64,000 nt of DNA from Methylotenera sp. (GCA_013141075.1 JABFRQ010000007.1:109734-173733), one strand, 5' to 3'; counted from the first letter of the stretch, positions 9,360-20,370 are shown. Numbers and translations are program-made. Notes: generated from the letters alone by a model not told the origin.

Positions 9360-9776
9360 TTACTTTGAAGAGGTGGCTTTTTTAGCGCGTGGCTTTTTAA
9401 CTGGCATTGTTTTAGTGACCAACTCATTTTCTAATGGCGCAAGCTCTAACGACGTTTGGGTGGGTGATTGTTGCTCAACCGCTGCTAGCTGAAAGTCTTC
9501 CACTTCATGCTTAAATGTTTCGGCAACGCTTTGTAGATTAGATTGAATGCTGGCTTGCGTTTTATTAGCAGCCTCTTTAATTTCTTGCTGTAATTGCTGT
9601 AGCTCTTCAAAACGCGCTTCGCGGTTCACTTCTTCTTTAATTTGCGCAACGTATTTTTGCATGCGCCCAGTGAGCGCACCCAATGTGCGCGCCACCTTTG
9701 GCAGCTTTTCTGGGCCAATCACGAGCAGCGCAATCACTGCGATGACCATTAACTCAGAAAATGAAACATCAAACAT
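9360..9776 (-). CDS. tatB: Sec-independent translocase component TatB
   Basis: 138 residues. It has the N-terminal membrane helix and the hinge motif FSELMVIAVIALLVIGPEKLP, followed by a long amphipathic and coiled-coil cytoplasmic part and a basic C-terminus (KKPRAKKATSSK). TatB forms the signal-receptor complex with TatC. The conserved Glu in FSELM distinguishes it from TatA. It starts directly next to the tatA stop codon. Confidence 0.95.
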   Translation of the reverse strand: MFDVSFSELMVIAVIALLVIGPEKLPKVARTLGALTGRMQKYVAQIKEEVNREARFEELQQLQQEIKEAANKTQASIQSNLQSVAETFKHEVEDFQLAAVEQQSPTQTSLELAPLENELVTKTMPVKKPRAKKATSSK

Positions 9777-9986
9777 TTATTGCTTAGTCTTTTGCGTGAC
9801 TTCGCCTTCTATAGTCTTGCCAGTTTTTTCATCTTGATTAGTCACCTGCTCGTCATTCATGGCCTTTTTGAATTCTCTTACCGCACCACCAATATCGCCG
9901 CCCATGTTTTTAAGTTTTTTAGTGCCGAATACCAACACCACAATCAACAACACAACCAACCAATGCCACCATGCTCCAATGCCCAT
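9777..9986 (-). CDS. tatA: Sec-independent translocase component TatA
   Basis: 69 residues. One short transmembrane helix (about 6-21) with the [14 protein letters not shown] hinge and a short amphipathic helix form the pore-building subunit of the Tat system. The C-terminal tail is polar and poorly conserved. It is first in tatABC; a REP-like palindrome separates it from the upstream hit gene. Confidence 0.95.
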   Translation of the reverse strand: MGIGAWWHWLVVLLIVVLVFGTKKLKNMGGDIGGAVREFKKAMNDEQVTNQDEKTGKTIEGEVTQKTKQ

Positions 9987-10029
9987 TTCGTTCTCCTAAA
10001 ATATAGCCTTAAAAAAAACCTTTATTTAC

Positions 10030-10091
10030 GTCATTGCGAGCGTAGCGCAGCAATCTATCATCGCAGATTGCCGCGCTACGCTCGCAATGAC
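10030..10091. repeat. REP-like palindrome, family A copy 1
   Basis: 62-bp inverted repeat between hit and tatA. The arms are 27 bases (GTCATTGCGAGCGTAGCGC... and its complement) with one mismatch and an 8-base loop. A second copy with perfect arms lies at 31188-31261. This sequence type (ATTGCGAGCGnAGCGnnGCAATCT) is a widespread bacterial extragenic palindrome. Confidence 0.85.
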
Positions 10092-10101
10092 AGCCGTTGG
10101 A

Positions 10102-10419
10102 CTAGCCGCCCAATACGTGCAAATGAAGGTGAAAAACCTCTTGTCCGCCTTCACGCCCTGTATTGATAAGCGTTTTAAAGCCTTTTAGACCTTGTTCTGC
10201 CGCTAGCTTTGGCGCTAGCAACAATAGTTTGCCTAACAATGCTTGATGCGCACCTTCACAACTCATCAAACTTTCAACATGCAGTTTTGGCACAATTAGA
10301 AAATGCACTTTGGCTGATGGCTTAATGTCGTCAAAGACAATCACATCATCATCTTCATAGATTTTTTTTGATGGAATTGCACCGCTTACAATTTTACAAA
10401 AAATGCAGTCTACACTCAT
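10102..10419 (-). CDS. HIT family nucleotide-binding protein (HinT-like)
   Basis: 105 residues. It is a histidine-triad hydrolase of purine nucleoside phosphoramidates or adenylylated substrates. N-terminal [13 protein letters not shown] and the catalytic HLHLHVLGG are present. It stops directly after the triad, a few residues shorter than most relatives, with a REP-like palindrome 10 bases downstream. Its ATG overlaps the hisE stop by 4 bases, the usual hisE-hit-tatABC order in betaproteobacteria. Confidence 0.94.
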   Translation of the reverse strand: MSVDCIFCKIVSGAIPSKKIYEDDDVIVFDDIKPSAKVHFLIVPKLHVESLMSCEGAHQALLGKLLLLAPKLAAEQGLKGFKTLINTGREGGQEVFHLHLHVLGG

Positions 10420-10733
10420 TTTACACGGCTTTCTTTTTCAGCAATGCCTGACAAACCTTCGCGCCTGGCTAATTCATCTAATATTTCTTGTGGCTTTATG
10501 CCAGCCTGAGCTAGCATTACCAATGTATGAAACCACAAGTCTGCCGTTTCATAAATCAAGTGTTCTATATCGCCATTTTTAGCAGCAATAATAGTTTCAG
10601 CGGCTTCTTCACCTACTTTTTTGAGGATGCTATCCATGCCTTTTGCATAGAGCTTTGCCACATATGAACTCTGCGGGTCAGCACTTTTGCGCTGCTCTAA
10701 TAATTCGCTTAATCGGTTTAGCACATCATTCAT
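10416..10733 (-). CDS. hisE: Phosphoribosyl-ATP pyrophosphatase (histidine step 2)
   Basis: 105 residues of the MazG-like all-alpha fold. It hydrolyses phosphoribosyl-ATP to phosphoribosyl-AMP. The metal-binding signature [17 protein letters not shown] and the ETADLWFH helix are visible. It is separate from hisI, unlike the fused HisIE of enterics, and lies 15 bases after it. Confidence 0.96.
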   Translation of the reverse strand: MNDVLNRLSELLEQRKSADPQSSYVAKLYAKGMDSILKKVGEEAAETIIAAKNGDIEHLIYETADLWFHTLVMLAQAGIKPQEILDELARREGLSGIAEKESRVK

Positions 10734-10748
10734 ATCAACAGTTTCGGC

Positions 10749-11141
10749 CTAATAAATATCTTTGGGGTCTTTAATCACGGCTTGATCCGTTACCCAACCG
10801 CCATTTTCCAGCTTTCTAAAAAAGCAGCTATTTCGCCCAGTATGACAAGCAATGCCGCCGATTTGTTCTACGCTTAACAAAATCACGTCTTCATCACAAT
10901 CTACGCGAATTTCATGAATTTTTTGAAAATGGCCTGATTCTTCACCTTTATGCCATATTTTATTGCGTGAGCGCGACCAATACACAGCTTGCTGGGTTTC
11001 ACTAGTGAGCTGCAAAGCCTCACGGTTCATCCATGCAAACATCAAAATTTTGCCTGTAGCGTAATCTTGTGCAATGGCGGGTACAAGACCATTAGCATCC
11101 CATTTAATCGCATCTAGCCAAGCATTTTCTAGTGCTGTCAA
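10749..11141 (-). CDS. hisI: Phosphoribosyl-AMP cyclohydrolase (histidine step 3)
   Basis: 130 residues. It opens the adenine ring of phosphoribosyl-AMP with Zn and Mg. The metal-binding residues are in VDCDED, ACHTGR and SCFFR. It overlaps the hisF stop by 4 bases (ATGA type). Normal length for a stand-alone HisI. Confidence 0.97.
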   Translation of the reverse strand: MTALENAWLDAIKWDANGLVPAIAQDYATGKILMFAWMNREALQLTSETQQAVYWSRSRNKIWHKGEESGHFQKIHEIRVDCDEDVILLSVEQIGGIACHTGRNSCFFRKLENGGWVTDQAVIKDPKDIY

Positions 11142-11902
11142 AGTCTAACCTCTATCCCGTTTTTACGCATATATTCTTTGGCTTGTTGCACGGTATATTC
11201 ACCATAATGAAATATACTCGCGGCCAACACGGCGTCTGCGCCACCAATTTTCACGCCATCGACCAAATGCTGCAAATTACCCACGCCGCCAGAGGCGATT
11301 ATTGGCACATCCACAGCGTCTGAAATCGCCCGATTTAGCGGATTATTAAAGCCAATTTTGGTGCCATCTCTATCCATACTAGTAATTAACAACTCGCCTG
11401 CACCTAGGCTTACCATATATTCTGCCCATTTTACGGCATCTAAACCTGTGGCTTTGCGGCCGCCGTGGGTAAATACTTCCCACTCAAACGCTTGATTTTG
11501 AACTTTTTTAGCGTCAATCGCAACGACTATACATTGTGAGCCAAAGCGTGCGGCAGCATCTTGCACCATTTTTGGGTTTAAAACTGCTGTCGTGTTAATG
11601 CTTACTTTATCTGCGCCTGCATTCAACAATCGTCGTACATCTTCAACTTCACGCACGCCACCACCCACAGTTAGCGGAATAAACACCTGTGAGGCTACTT
11701 CTTCAATAATATGTAACAGCAAACCACGGTTATCTGAACTGGCGGTGATGTCTAAAAATGTTAGTTCATCTGCACCTTGCTCATCGTAACGTTTGGCGAT
11801 TTCTACAGGGTCACCAGCATCGCGCAGCTCAAGAAAATTGATGCCTTTGACCACGCGACCATCGGTTACATCTAAGCAAGGAATAATGCGCTTAGCGAGC
11901 AC
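11138..11902 (-). CDS. hisF: Imidazole glycerol phosphate synthase, cyclase subunit HisF
   Basis: 254 residues in a beta/alpha barrel. It uses ammonia from HisH to convert PRFAR into imidazole glycerol phosphate and AICAR. Catalytic aspartates are in [13 protein letters not shown] and VVAIDAKK, with phosphate loops GGGVRE and SGGVGN. It overlaps hisA by 11 bases. HisA and HisF are paralogues, and the similarity is visible here. Confidence 0.98.
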   Translation of the reverse strand: MLAKRIIPCLDVTDGRVVKGINFLELRDAGDPVEIAKRYDEQGADELTFLDITASSDNRGLLLHIIEEVASQVFIPLTVGGGVREVEDVRRLLNAGADKVSINTTAVLNPKMVQDAAARFGSQCIVVAIDAKKVQNQAFEWEVFTHGGRKATGLDAVKWAEYMVSLGAGELLITSMDRDGTKIGFNNPLNRAISDAVDVPIIASGGVGNLQHLVDGVKIGGADAVLAASIFHYGEYTVQQAKEYMRKNGIEVRL

Positions 11903-12635
11903 TTAATTCATCCGCTAATTTTTGTGCTGCAGTAAAATCCAATGTGCCTTCGTAGATGGCGCGGCCTGTAATGGTGCCGATAATTCCCTCACGTGCCACT
12001 GCACAAAGCTTGCGCACATCGTCTAAATTCGTCACCCCACCAGAGGCAATCACAGGGATGGTAAGCGCCTGCGCTAAAGCTACCGTAGCTTCAATATTCA
12101 CGCCTGTGAGCATGCCGTCACGACCAATATCAGTATACACAATTGAGCTCACGCCATAATCTTCAAACTTTTTAGCCAAATCAATCACATCATGTCCTGT
12201 GAGTTTAGACCAACCATCAATGGCTACTTTTCCATCTTTAGCATCTAAGCCCACAATGATTTGTCCAGGAAAAGCATCGCAAGCCTCATGCAAAAAGCCT
12301 GGTGTTTTCACAGCTGCTGTACCGATAATCACATAATCAATGCCGTTATCTAAATAGCGCTCAATCGTTTCTAAGTCACGAATGCCGCCGCCTAATTGAA
12401 TAGGGATTTCGCCTTTTACCGCGGCCACTATAGATTTAATAGCGCCTTCATTTACAGGCTTTCCTGCAAACGCACCATTTAAATCTACCAAATGAAGCCG
12501 CTTGCCGCCTCTATCAACCCAATGGCGTGCCATTGCACCTGGGTCTTCTGAGAACACTGTAGATTCTTCCATTAAGCCTTGTTTTAAGCGTACACAGTGG
12601 CCGTCTTTGAGATCAATTGCTGGGATAATTAACAT
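11892..12635 (-). CDS. hisA: ProFAR isomerase HisA
   Basis: 247 residues. This beta/alpha-barrel enzyme performs the Amadori rearrangement of ProFAR to PRFAR. Catalytic Asp lies in [13 protein letters not shown] near the N-terminus, and phosphate-binding motifs GGGIRD and SGGVTN follow. It lies 35 bases after hisH. Confidence 0.98.
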   Translation of the reverse strand: MLIIPAIDLKDGHCVRLKQGLMEESTVFSEDPGAMARHWVDRGGKRLHLVDLNGAFAGKPVNEGAIKSIVAAVKGEIPIQLGGGIRDLETIERYLDNGIDYVIIGTAAVKTPGFLHEACDAFPGQIIVGLDAKDGKVAIDGWSKLTGHDVIDLAKKFEDYGVSSIVYTDIGRDGMLTGVNIEATVALAQALTIPVIASGGVTNLDDVRKLCAVAREGIIGTITGRAIYEGTLDFTAAQKLADELSAR

Positions 12636-12670
12636 AGTCGTAGATAATAATTAAAGTTTAAGATAAAAAG

Positions 12671-13327
12671 TCAGGGCAACCAGTTTACAAAATTGCTTAA
12701 CATTTGCAAGCCTGCGTTCGCACTTTTTTCTGGGTGAAACTGCACTGCGAATAAATTGTCCCTAGCAATTGCGCTAGTAAAGCGTTTGGGATATTCACTA
12801 TAGCCAGATGTGATGCTGTCGTTCGCTGGTACCACATAATAACTATGCACATAATAAAAACGTGCGCCATCTTCAATGCCTTGCCATAAAGCATGCGGCT
12901 TGTGGCTGTTTTGCGTTTGGTAGACTTGATTCCAGCCCATGTGTGGCACTTTCAGCTTTTCGCCATTGGCATCATGCATGTCGGCCGTAGCAAAACGCTT
13001 TACGTTACCTTTAAATACCCCTAAACCAGCTGAATCACCTTCTTCAGAATGCTCAAACAGCATTTGTAGGCCGATGCAAATACCTAAAAATGGCTTATTT
13101 TGCGCTGCATGAATCACCGCTTCACGTAGGCCACGCGCATCTAGCTCACGAATGCAATCTGGCATTGCGCCTTGGCCTGGAAACACCACGCGCGTTGCGT
13201 TGGCAATATCTTCAGGATTGCTGGTCACCAGCACATTTTGGGTGGGGGCGACATGCTCTAATGCCTTAGACACCGAGCGCAAATTACCCATGCCATAGTC
13301 TACGACTGCAATATCAATTTTTTTCAT
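12671..13327 (-). CDS. hisH: Imidazole glycerol phosphate synthase, glutaminase subunit HisH
   Basis: 218 residues, class I glutamine amidotransferase. Oxyanion loop PGQGAMPD, nucleophile Cys in LGICIGLQ, and the His-Glu pair in QFHPEKS are all present. It supplies ammonia to HisF through the barrel. It lies 25 bases after hisB. Confidence 0.98.
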   Translation of the reverse strand: MKKIDIAVVDYGMGNLRSVSKALEHVAPTQNVLVTSNPEDIANATRVVFPGQGAMPDCIRELDARGLREAVIHAAQNKPFLGICIGLQMLFEHSEEGDSAGLGVFKGNVKRFATADMHDANGEKLKVPHMGWNQVYQTQNSHKPHALWQGIEDGARFYYVHSYYVVPANDSITSGYSEYPKRFTSAIARDNLFAVQFHPEKSANAGLQMLSNFVNWLP

Positions 13328-13352
13328 GCGATTTTAAGACTATCCGTTAGGC

Positions 13353-13940
13353 TTATAAACTACCTTTGGTGGATGGCATAATGCCAGCCATGCGAACATC
13401 AAGCTCAATTGCCATGCGCAAAGCGCGGCCAAAAGCTTTAAAAATAGTTTCTGCTTGATGATGCGAATTATGACCTTTTAGGTTATCAATGTGCAAGGTA
13501 ACATTGGCGTGATTCACAAACCCTTGAAAGAATTCATGGATTAAATCCACATCAAATTCGCCAATGGCGGAACGTGTAAATACGCAACCAAATTCTAAGC
13601 CTGGACGGCCAGAAACATCTAACACTACGCGTGATAATGCTTCATCTAACGGCACATAGGCATGGCCGTAGCGACGAATCCCTTTTTTATCGCCAATTGC
13701 TTTTGCAAAAGCTTGGCCTAAAGTAATGCCAATATCTTCCACCGTGTGATGCGCATCAATGTGTAAATCACCTTTAGCCAGCACGTTAATATCCATCATA
13801 CCGTGGCGCGCAATTTGATCCATCATGTGATCTAAAAAGCCTAGGCCAGTGTTGAATTGTGAAACACCTGTGCCATCTAAATTGATGGCGACAGTAATTT
13901 GTGTTTCTAAGGTATTTCTAACGACTTCAGCTTTGCGCAT
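13353..13940 (-). CDS. hisB: Imidazoleglycerol-phosphate dehydratase
   Basis: 195 residues, the monofunctional dehydratase without the histidinol-phosphatase domain fused in enterics. The two Mn-binding motifs DAHHTVED and NSHHQAET are intact. A separate histidinol-phosphatase must exist elsewhere. It is the first gene after hps; a shared terminator palindrome lies between them. Confidence 0.97.
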   Translation of the reverse strand: MRKAEVVRNTLETQITVAINLDGTGVSQFNTGLGFLDHMMDQIARHGMMDINVLAKGDLHIDAHHTVEDIGITLGQAFAKAIGDKKGIRRYGHAYVPLDEALSRVVLDVSGRPGLEFGCVFTRSAIGEFDVDLIHEFFQGFVNHANVTLHIDNLKGHNSHHQAETIFKAFGRALRMAIELDVRMAGIMPSTKGSL

Positions 13941-14061
13941 AGCGAATAATCTTAAATAGATTGAATATCAATAAGTTGCTAGCATTTTAACTCAAACTTT
14001 GATGCAAGCGCAAAATAGGCATAAAAATACTTCTACTCCATAAGCAGTAAAGTACAAAAAC

Positions 14062-14091
14062 AAAAAAGCCGACCAATTGGTCGGCTTTTTT
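14062..14091 (-). terminator. Rho-independent terminator after hps
   Basis: Perfect palindrome AAAAAGCCGACC-AATT-GGTCGGCTTTTT, 16 bases past the hps stop codon. The strong G+C stem and the T run make it a terminator in both directions. It insulates hisB from hps transcription. Confidence 0.9.
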
Positions 14092-14106
14092 ACAAGCTAC
14101 TAAAAA

Positions 14107-15108
14107 TTACTGAGCTTGACCTGTAGCATCTTTTGCAGCACCAACTAAACCATCTGTTGTCGCTGGAGCAGCAGCTGCAGCTTCAACAGCTGTAGTTACC
14201 GCATTAGCTGCTGCGTCTGCAGCAGGTGCAGCAGCTTCAACAACCGCGGCAGCGGCAGCATCAGCTGGAACGGCAGCAGCATCAGCCGCTGGAGCAGCAT
14301 CAGGAGCAGCGGCGTCTGCAGCTGGAGCAGCCATTTCTTCAGTTACTGCTGGCATTGCAGCATCAACTGCTGGCTCTGCATCTTTATTGCCGCTTAGCAA
14401 ACTAAATAGCAATGCTAGTGCAGCTGCACCGATAATCCAAGGTAGGAATTTTTTGATACCGCCAGCACTAGCAGTACCGCCGTGAGCAATTGCTGTAATT
14501 TCAGCAGCCGCAGCAGCAGGGTCAGCAGCGCCGTAGATTGCAGCACCAGCTACAATGATAGTAGCGCCAGCATCTTTAACTTGTTGTGTTGTAGCCGCTT
14601 TAACGCCGCCTGCAACAGAAATATCAACGCCTAAGTTCAAACCAGCAACCATAGCTAAGTCATTAAATGGTGTTTGACCAGCAGCTTGTTGATCTAAGCC
14701 AGTGTGAACGCCAATGATGTGTGCGCCTAATTTAGCCACTTCAATAGTACGTGCTTTTTTGTCAGTAACGTTAATCAAGTCAACTTGCGCTTTTTTGCCG
14801 TATTTGTTAGCAACATCAATTACGCCTTTAATTGTACCGATATCAGCAGTACCCAAAACTGTACAGATATCTGCACCAGCTTTGTAGAATGGCTCAGCTT
14901 CGTAGAAACCAGCATCCATTGTTTTCAAATCAACTAAAATTTTGTTGTTTGGGAATTTAGCACGCAATACTTCAAGCAATTTGATACCGTTATGCTTAAT
15001 GCATGGTGTACCAATTTCTAAAATATCTACATGTGGAGCAACTTTAGTTGCTAAAGCGACGGTACCGTCGAAATCTAATGAATCTAGTGCCATTTGGGTT
15101 TGAGCCAT
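14107..15108 (-). CDS. hps: 3-hexulose-6-phosphate synthase with C-terminal membrane anchor and Ala-rich tail
   Basis: 333 residues. Residues 1-209 are a complete HPS of the OMP-decarboxylase superfamily, with active-site D60, K62 and D65 in VDLKTMDAG and phosphate loops VAGGVK and AGAAIYGAADP. HPS condenses formaldehyde with ribulose 5-phosphate, the entry step of the ribulose monophosphate pathway. HPS enzymes normally end there. Here a Gly-rich linker, two lysines, a transmembrane segment (about 221-239, FLPWIIGAAALALLFSLLSG) and about 93 Ala/Pro/acidic residues follow. The lysines before and acids after the helix predict the enzyme in the cytoplasm and the tail in the periplasm. A strong site GGAGGA precedes the ATG. 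The gene interrupts the his cluster with its own upstream region and terminator. The Ala-rich tail lacks a recognisable fold. Confidence 0.95.
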   Translation of the reverse strand: MAQTQMALDSLDFDGTVALATKVAPHVDILEIGTPCIKHNGIKLLEVLRAKFPNNKILVDLKTMDAGFYEAEPFYKAGADICTVLGTADIGTIKGVIDVANKYGKKAQVDLINVTDKKARTIEVAKLGAHIIGVHTGLDQQAAGQTPFNDLAMVAGLNLGVDISVAGGVKAATTQQVKDAGATIIVAGAAIYGAADPAAAAAEITAIAHGGTASAGGIKKFLPWIIGAAALALLFSLLSGNKDAEPAVDAAMPAVTEEMAAPAADAAAPDAAPAADAAAVPADAAAAAVVEAAAPAADAAANAVTTAVEAAAAAPATTDGLVGAAKDATGQAQ

Positions 15109-15231
15109 GCTACATCCTCCACTAATAAGTAAGCTATTGAATAGTTTACTTAAGATTAAAAATACAAATTAAAATAATTTTTTATTGTGCATAATTTACA
15201 CATTTCGCGATAATAACACGCACTTAATGTG

Positions 15232-15274
15232 AAATTAAACACTTTTTTACATATTTGCTATCAAATTAAACACT
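15232..15274 (-). promoter_or_regulatory. Direct repeats upstream of hps
   Basis: The 12-base sequence AGTGTTTAATTT occurs twice on the minus strand (15274-15263 and 15243-15232), 31 bases apart start to start, about three helical turns. This is the only clear repeat in the 229-base hps upstream region and suggests binding of a regulator to one face of the DNA. No confident -35/-10 pair could be chosen. Confidence 0.4.
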
Positions 15275-15337
15275 ATCTTTTGCGCCGATCACTAAGGTTG
15301 TAGGTAATTAGCGGTTTAGAGGCACGTTTATAAAATT

Positions 15338-16396
15338 TTATAGCAACTCAGAAAGTGCTTTAATTAACGTTTGCGACTGCACATCAGTACCAATTGTGAT
15401 GCGTACATAAGGTGCTATACGGCTTGGTGATTTAAAATGTCGCACGATAATGTTTTTTTCTCGTAGCGCTGCAGTTAGTTCTGCGCCATCTTTGCTTGTA
15501 TGTTTGGCGAAAATAAAGTTTGCGCCAGATGGCAAAACATCAAAACCTAATTGCGTTAAATCTTTAATAAGCGCTGTGCGGGTTGCGATTATTTTTCTGC
15601 AAGTAGTTTCAAAATACTCCACATCTTGCATGGCCGCAACGGCACCCGCCGAGGCAAAGCGGTCTATCGGGTAAGAATTAAAGCTATCTTTCACGCGAAT
15701 TAAGGCTTCAATCAACTCTGGCGCACCCAGTGCATAACCCACACGCAAGCCCGCCAATGAACGCGCTTTTGATAAAGTATGAATAACCAACAAATTAGGG
15801 TAAGTGTTAATTAAACGCACAGCTGATTCGGTGCCAAAATCCACATAAGCCTCATCAATCACCACTACCGATTGCGTGTTCTTTTTCAGTAATTTTTCAA
15901 TCTCCACCAACGCCAGTGGAATGCCCGTTGGCGCATTTGGGTTAGGAAATATAATGCCGCCATTAGGCTCGTCATAATCATCAACGTTGATAGTGAAATC
16001 TGTCGCCAGCGGAATTGTTTGATATTCAATATCGTACAAACCGCAATACACGGGATAAAAACTATAGGTAATATCAGGGAATAATAACGGCCTGCTGTGC
16101 TTTAATAATGCCTGAAAAACATGCGCCAGCACTTCATCTGAGCCATTACCCACAAATACTTGGCTAGCATTTAAATTGTGCGTGTTGGCAATTGCGGCTT
16201 TCAATGCATCAGAATTTGGGTCTGGGTATAAACGCAAACTATCGGCCGCTTCAAGTTTAAGCGCATTTATCACTTTAGGGCTTGGGCCATAAGGGTTTTC
16301 ATTGGTGTTAAGTTTCACCAAGTTATCTAACTTAGGCTGCTCGCCTGGCACATAAGGGGTGAGCTTATGTACGATGTCGCTCCAAAATTTACTCAT
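15338..16396 (-). CDS. hisC: Histidinol-phosphate aminotransferase
   Basis: 352 residues, PLP-dependent fold type I. It transaminates imidazole acetol phosphate. The PLP lysine lies in [19 protein letters not shown], the aspartate in VIDEAYVDF, and the N-terminal [12 protein letters not shown] is typical. It follows hisD with a 144-base gap that holds a degenerate family B palindrome. Confidence 0.96.
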   Translation of the reverse strand: MSKFWSDIVHKLTPYVPGEQPKLDNLVKLNTNENPYGPSPKVINALKLEAADSLRLYPDPNSDALKAAIANTHNLNASQVFVGNGSDEVLAHVFQALLKHSRPLLFPDITYSFYPVYCGLYDIEYQTIPLATDFTINVDDYDEPNGGIIFPNPNAPTGIPLALVEIEKLLKKNTQSVVVIDEAYVDFGTESAVRLINTYPNLLVIHTLSKARSLAGLRVGYALGAPELIEALIRVKDSFNSYPIDRFASAGAVAAMQDVEYFETTCRKIIATRTALIKDLTQLGFDVLPSGANFIFAKHTSKDGAELTAALREKNIIVRHFKSPSRIAPYVRITIGTDVQSQTLIKALSELL

Positions 16397-16465
16397 ATTT
16401 TATTTGTCTGCCAATTACTTTAGATTTCACGTCTCTCATACGTGCGCGCATTCATTAGTTAAACC

Positions 16466-16510
16466 ACTGCCCTGCGAGGCAAGCACAGAGCGGCTCGCAG
16501 GCCAATTGTT
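16466..16510. repeat. Palindromic repeat, family B copy 2 (degenerate)
   Basis: CACTGCCCTGCGAG on the left and CTCGCAGGCCAATTG on the right form an imperfect inverted repeat related to the family B elements, with TTTT on the plus strand side. It lies between hisD and hisC, which run on the minus strand, so its T run is not placed to terminate hisD. Confidence 0.55.
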
Positions 16511-16540
16511 TTGATAATGAATAAACGCCCTAAAAATCAA

Positions 16541-17839
16541 TTATTTTTTAAGACGGTATTCAGCTGATCTAGCATGCGCCTGTAAACCTTCGCCATAAGC
16601 AAGCGTAGCCGCCACTTTACCCAGCACTTGCGCGCCAGCTTCTGACACCATAATTAAGCTTGAGCGTTTTTGAAAATCATACACGCCAAGTGGGCTTGAA
16701 AAACGTGCCGTGCGCGAAGTCGGCAGCACATGGTTTGGCCCTGCGCAGTAATCACCAAGCGCCTCGCAGGTATTTCTACCCATAAAAATCGCACCTGCAT
16801 GTTTGATTTTTTTGCTGAATGCTAATGGCTCATCCATTGATAATTCTAAATGCTCGGGCGCAATGTAATTGCAAATGTCAGCAGCTTCATCTAAATCGCG
16901 CACTTGAATCAGCGCGCCACGATCCGTTAATGAGGTGCGAATAATGTCTTTGCGCGGCATTTCTTCTACCAGCTTTAAAATGCTCGCATTTACTTTTTCT
17001 AAAAAATCCGCATCTGGGCATAACAAAATGGCTTGTGCTAATTCATCATGCTCGGCTTGGCTGAATAAATCCATCGCCACCCAATCTGGGTTGGTTTTGC
17101 CATCGCAAATTACCAAAATCTCACTTGGCCCCGCGACCATATCAATGCCCACTACGCCAAAAACACGGCGTTTGGCGGCGGCTACATAAGCATTGCCTGG
17201 CCCGACAACTTTATCCACTTGCGGCACAGTTTCAGTGCCGTAAGCCAAAGCGCCAACAGCTTGCGCGCCACCAATGCAAAATACGCGGTCAACTCCACAC
17301 ACCGCTGCTGCTGCCAACACCAACTTATTGCGCTCACCGTTTGGCGTAGGCACTACCATAATCAACTCTTTAACACCCGCCACTTTAGCTGGAATCGCGT
17401 TCATCAACACGCTTGAAGGATACGCCGCCTTGCCGCCTGGCACATATAAACCTACGCGATCCAATGACGTCACTTGTTGGCCTAATAATGTACCATCGGC
17501 CTCGGTATAGCTCCAAGAAGTCATCAATTGCTTCTCATGATAAGCCCGCACGCGGTCGGCCGCCACTTGCAAAGCTGCGCGTTGGTCTGCTGGCAGCCCA
17601 TTTAATGCGGCTTGCAGCTCGGTTTGGCTAATTTCAAGCTCAGCCAAATTAGTTGCGCTAGTTTTATCAAAGCGATTGGTATATTCCAACACTGCGGCAT
17701 CGCCACGCTTTTTTACATCTTTTAAAATATTGGCTACGACTACATCAATACTATCGTCTTGCGCGGTTTCAAAAGCTAGCAAAGCTTTTAAATCAGCATC
17801 AAAACCTGCATCTTGGGTGGATAGTTTTCTTATATTCAT
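16541..17839 (-). CDS. hisD: Histidinol dehydrogenase
   Basis: 432 residues. It oxidises histidinol to histidine in two NAD-dependent steps with a Zn ion. Signature features are [31 protein letters not shown] and EHLELS, with the C-terminal [20 protein letters not shown]. It lies 36 bases after hisG. Confidence 0.98.
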   Translation of the reverse strand: MNIRKLSTQDAGFDADLKALLAFETAQDDSIDVVVANILKDVKKRGDAAVLEYTNRFDKTSATNLAELEISQTELQAALNGLPADQRAALQVAADRVRAYHEKQLMTSWSYTEADGTLLGQQVTSLDRVGLYVPGGKAAYPSSVLMNAIPAKVAGVKELIMVVPTPNGERNKLVLAAAAVCGVDRVFCIGGAQAVGALAYGTETVPQVDKVVGPGNAYVAAAKRRVFGVVGIDMVAGPSEILVICDGKTNPDWVAMDLFSQAEHDELAQAILLCPDADFLEKVNASILKLVEEMPRKDIIRTSLTDRGALIQVRDLDEAADICNYIAPEHLELSMDEPLAFSKKIKHAGAIFMGRNTCEALGDYCAGPNHVLPTSRTARFSSPLGVYDFQKRSSLIMVSEAGAQVLGKVAATLAYGEGLQAHARSAEYRLKK

Positions 17840-17875
17840 CTGATTTTCTACTAATTTAATATTTATTAACCACTA

Positions 17876-18514
17876 TTATTTGCCTATCGCACCCAAAAAT
17901 GCATCCATAATCGGCTGAATTTTTGCGCGATTAAGCTTGAGTGAGGCTTGATTCACCACTAAGCGCGAGCTAATCTCCCCCACTTCTTCAACCGCTTTTA
18001 AATTGTTGGCGCGTAGCGTGCTCCCTGTGCTGACCAAATCTACAATCACATCGGCCAGCCCAACCAACGGGCCTAGCTCCATTGAGCCATAAAGCTTAAT
18101 CAGGTCAACATGCATGCCTTTTGCGGCAAAGTGCTCACGTGCGGTTTTTACATACTTAGTCACGACTTTTAAGCGCGCGCCGCTACGAATTGAAGCAAAG
18201 TAATCAAAATCCTCACGCACAGCAACCATCATTTTACATTTGGCAATTTGCAAGTCTATTGGCTGATACAAGCCCTCACCGCCGTGTTCATCTAATACGT
18301 CTTTGCCCGCAATACCTAAATCTGCCGCGCCGTATTGCACGTAGGTTGGCACGTCTGACGCGCGAACAATAATTAAGCGCACATCTTCACGATTGGTGCC
18401 GATGATTAGCTTGCGTGACGCTTCAGGGTCTTCAGCCGCGATGATGCCTGCCGCCGCCAATAAAGGTACGGTTTCTTCAAAGATACGGCCTTTTGAAAGT
18501 GCGATGGTAATCAT
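17876..18514 (-). CDS. hisG: ATP phosphoribosyltransferase, short form
   Basis: 212 residues. It catalyses the first step of histidine synthesis. The length shows the short HisG(S) form, which lacks the C-terminal histidine-sensing domain and needs the HisZ partner; hisZ is not in this window. Motifs [32 protein letters not shown] (in part) and [15 protein letters not shown] are visible. It starts 4 bases after the murA stop. Confidence 0.97.
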   Translation of the reverse strand: MITIALSKGRIFEETVPLLAAAGIIAAEDPEASRKLIIGTNREDVRLIIVRASDVPTYVQYGAADLGIAGKDVLDEHGGEGLYQPIDLQIAKCKMMVAVREDFDYFASIRSGARLKVVTKYVKTAREHFAAKGMHVDLIKLYGSMELGPLVGLADVIVDLVSTGSTLRANNLKAVEEVGEISSRLVVNQASLKLNRAKIQPIMDAFLGAIGK

Positions 18515-18518
18515 GAAT

Positions 18519-19781
<1,263 letters not shown>

Positions 19782-20093
19782 TTACTTAACCGCATCTAAC
19801 ATGGTTTGAAGTTCACCATTTTCGTACATCGCACGCATAATATCTGAGCCGCCAACAAATTCACCGTTGATATAAAGCTGAGGAATGGTTGGCCAATTGG
19901 CGTAAGTTTTAATTCCCTCGCGAATTTCTTGGTCTTGCAATACATCGACTGAAATATATTTTGCTTGGCACGCATCTAAAATTTGCGTTGCCATGTTTGA
20001 AAAACCACATTGCGGAAACTTAGGGTTGCCTTTCATGTAAAGCACCACTGGGTTGCTGGTGACGGTTTCTTTGATTTTTGATTGTGTATCCAT
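19782..20093 (-). CDS. grxD: Monothiol glutaredoxin Grx4 type
   Basis: 103 residues. The CGFS active site (FPQCGFSN) marks a class II glutaredoxin that binds a 2Fe-2S cluster and hands it on, often together with a BolA protein. The glutathione-binding motifs WPTIPQLYI and GGSDI are present. Its neighbour 28 bases upstream encodes a BolA-family protein, matching the known physical partnership. Confidence 0.96.
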   Translation of the reverse strand: MDTQSKIKETVTSNPVVLYMKGNPKFPQCGFSNMATQILDACQAKYISVDVLQDQEIREGIKTYANWPTIPQLYINGEFVGGSDIMRAMYENGELQTMLDAVK

Positions 20094-20121
20094 TACGAAT
20101 TCTCCATGACTTTAAGTATCT

Positions 20122-20370
20122 TTAAATTTTGTTTGAATTTTGCCATTGTTCAGGCGTTAAAGTTTTCATTGAAAGCGCATGAATTTCTGCGCGCATTCTG
20201 TCGCCCAGCGCGGTGTACACGAGTTGGTGCTGTTGCACCATACCTTTGCCGACAAAGGCGGGGCTTACGATGACCGCTTCAAAATGGGTGCCGTCATCGC
20301 CTAATACTTTGATGTAATCGCAGGCTAAATGTTGCGTAATGTATTGTTCTAACTGTTGCGCACTTAACAC
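20122..20370 (-). CDS. BolA family protein (IbaG-like)
   Basis: 82 residues. It has the BolA fold with the conserved loop VLGDDGTHFEAVIVSPAFVGK and the helix motif QLVYTALGDRM. In E. coli the gene before murA is ibaG, an acid-stress BolA homologue that binds monothiol glutaredoxin. Position next to grxD and murA supports that assignment. Confidence 0.92.
   Translation of the reverse strand: MLSAQQLEQYITQHLACDYIKVLGDDGTHFEAVIVSPAFVGKGMVQQHQLVYTALGDRMRAEIHALSMKTLTPEQWQNSNKI

Noticed and set aside
14107..15108. Orotidine 5'-phosphate decarboxylase
   Set aside because: The protein shares the fold, but the TMDAG active-site context and the length of the core match hexulose-6-phosphate synthase.
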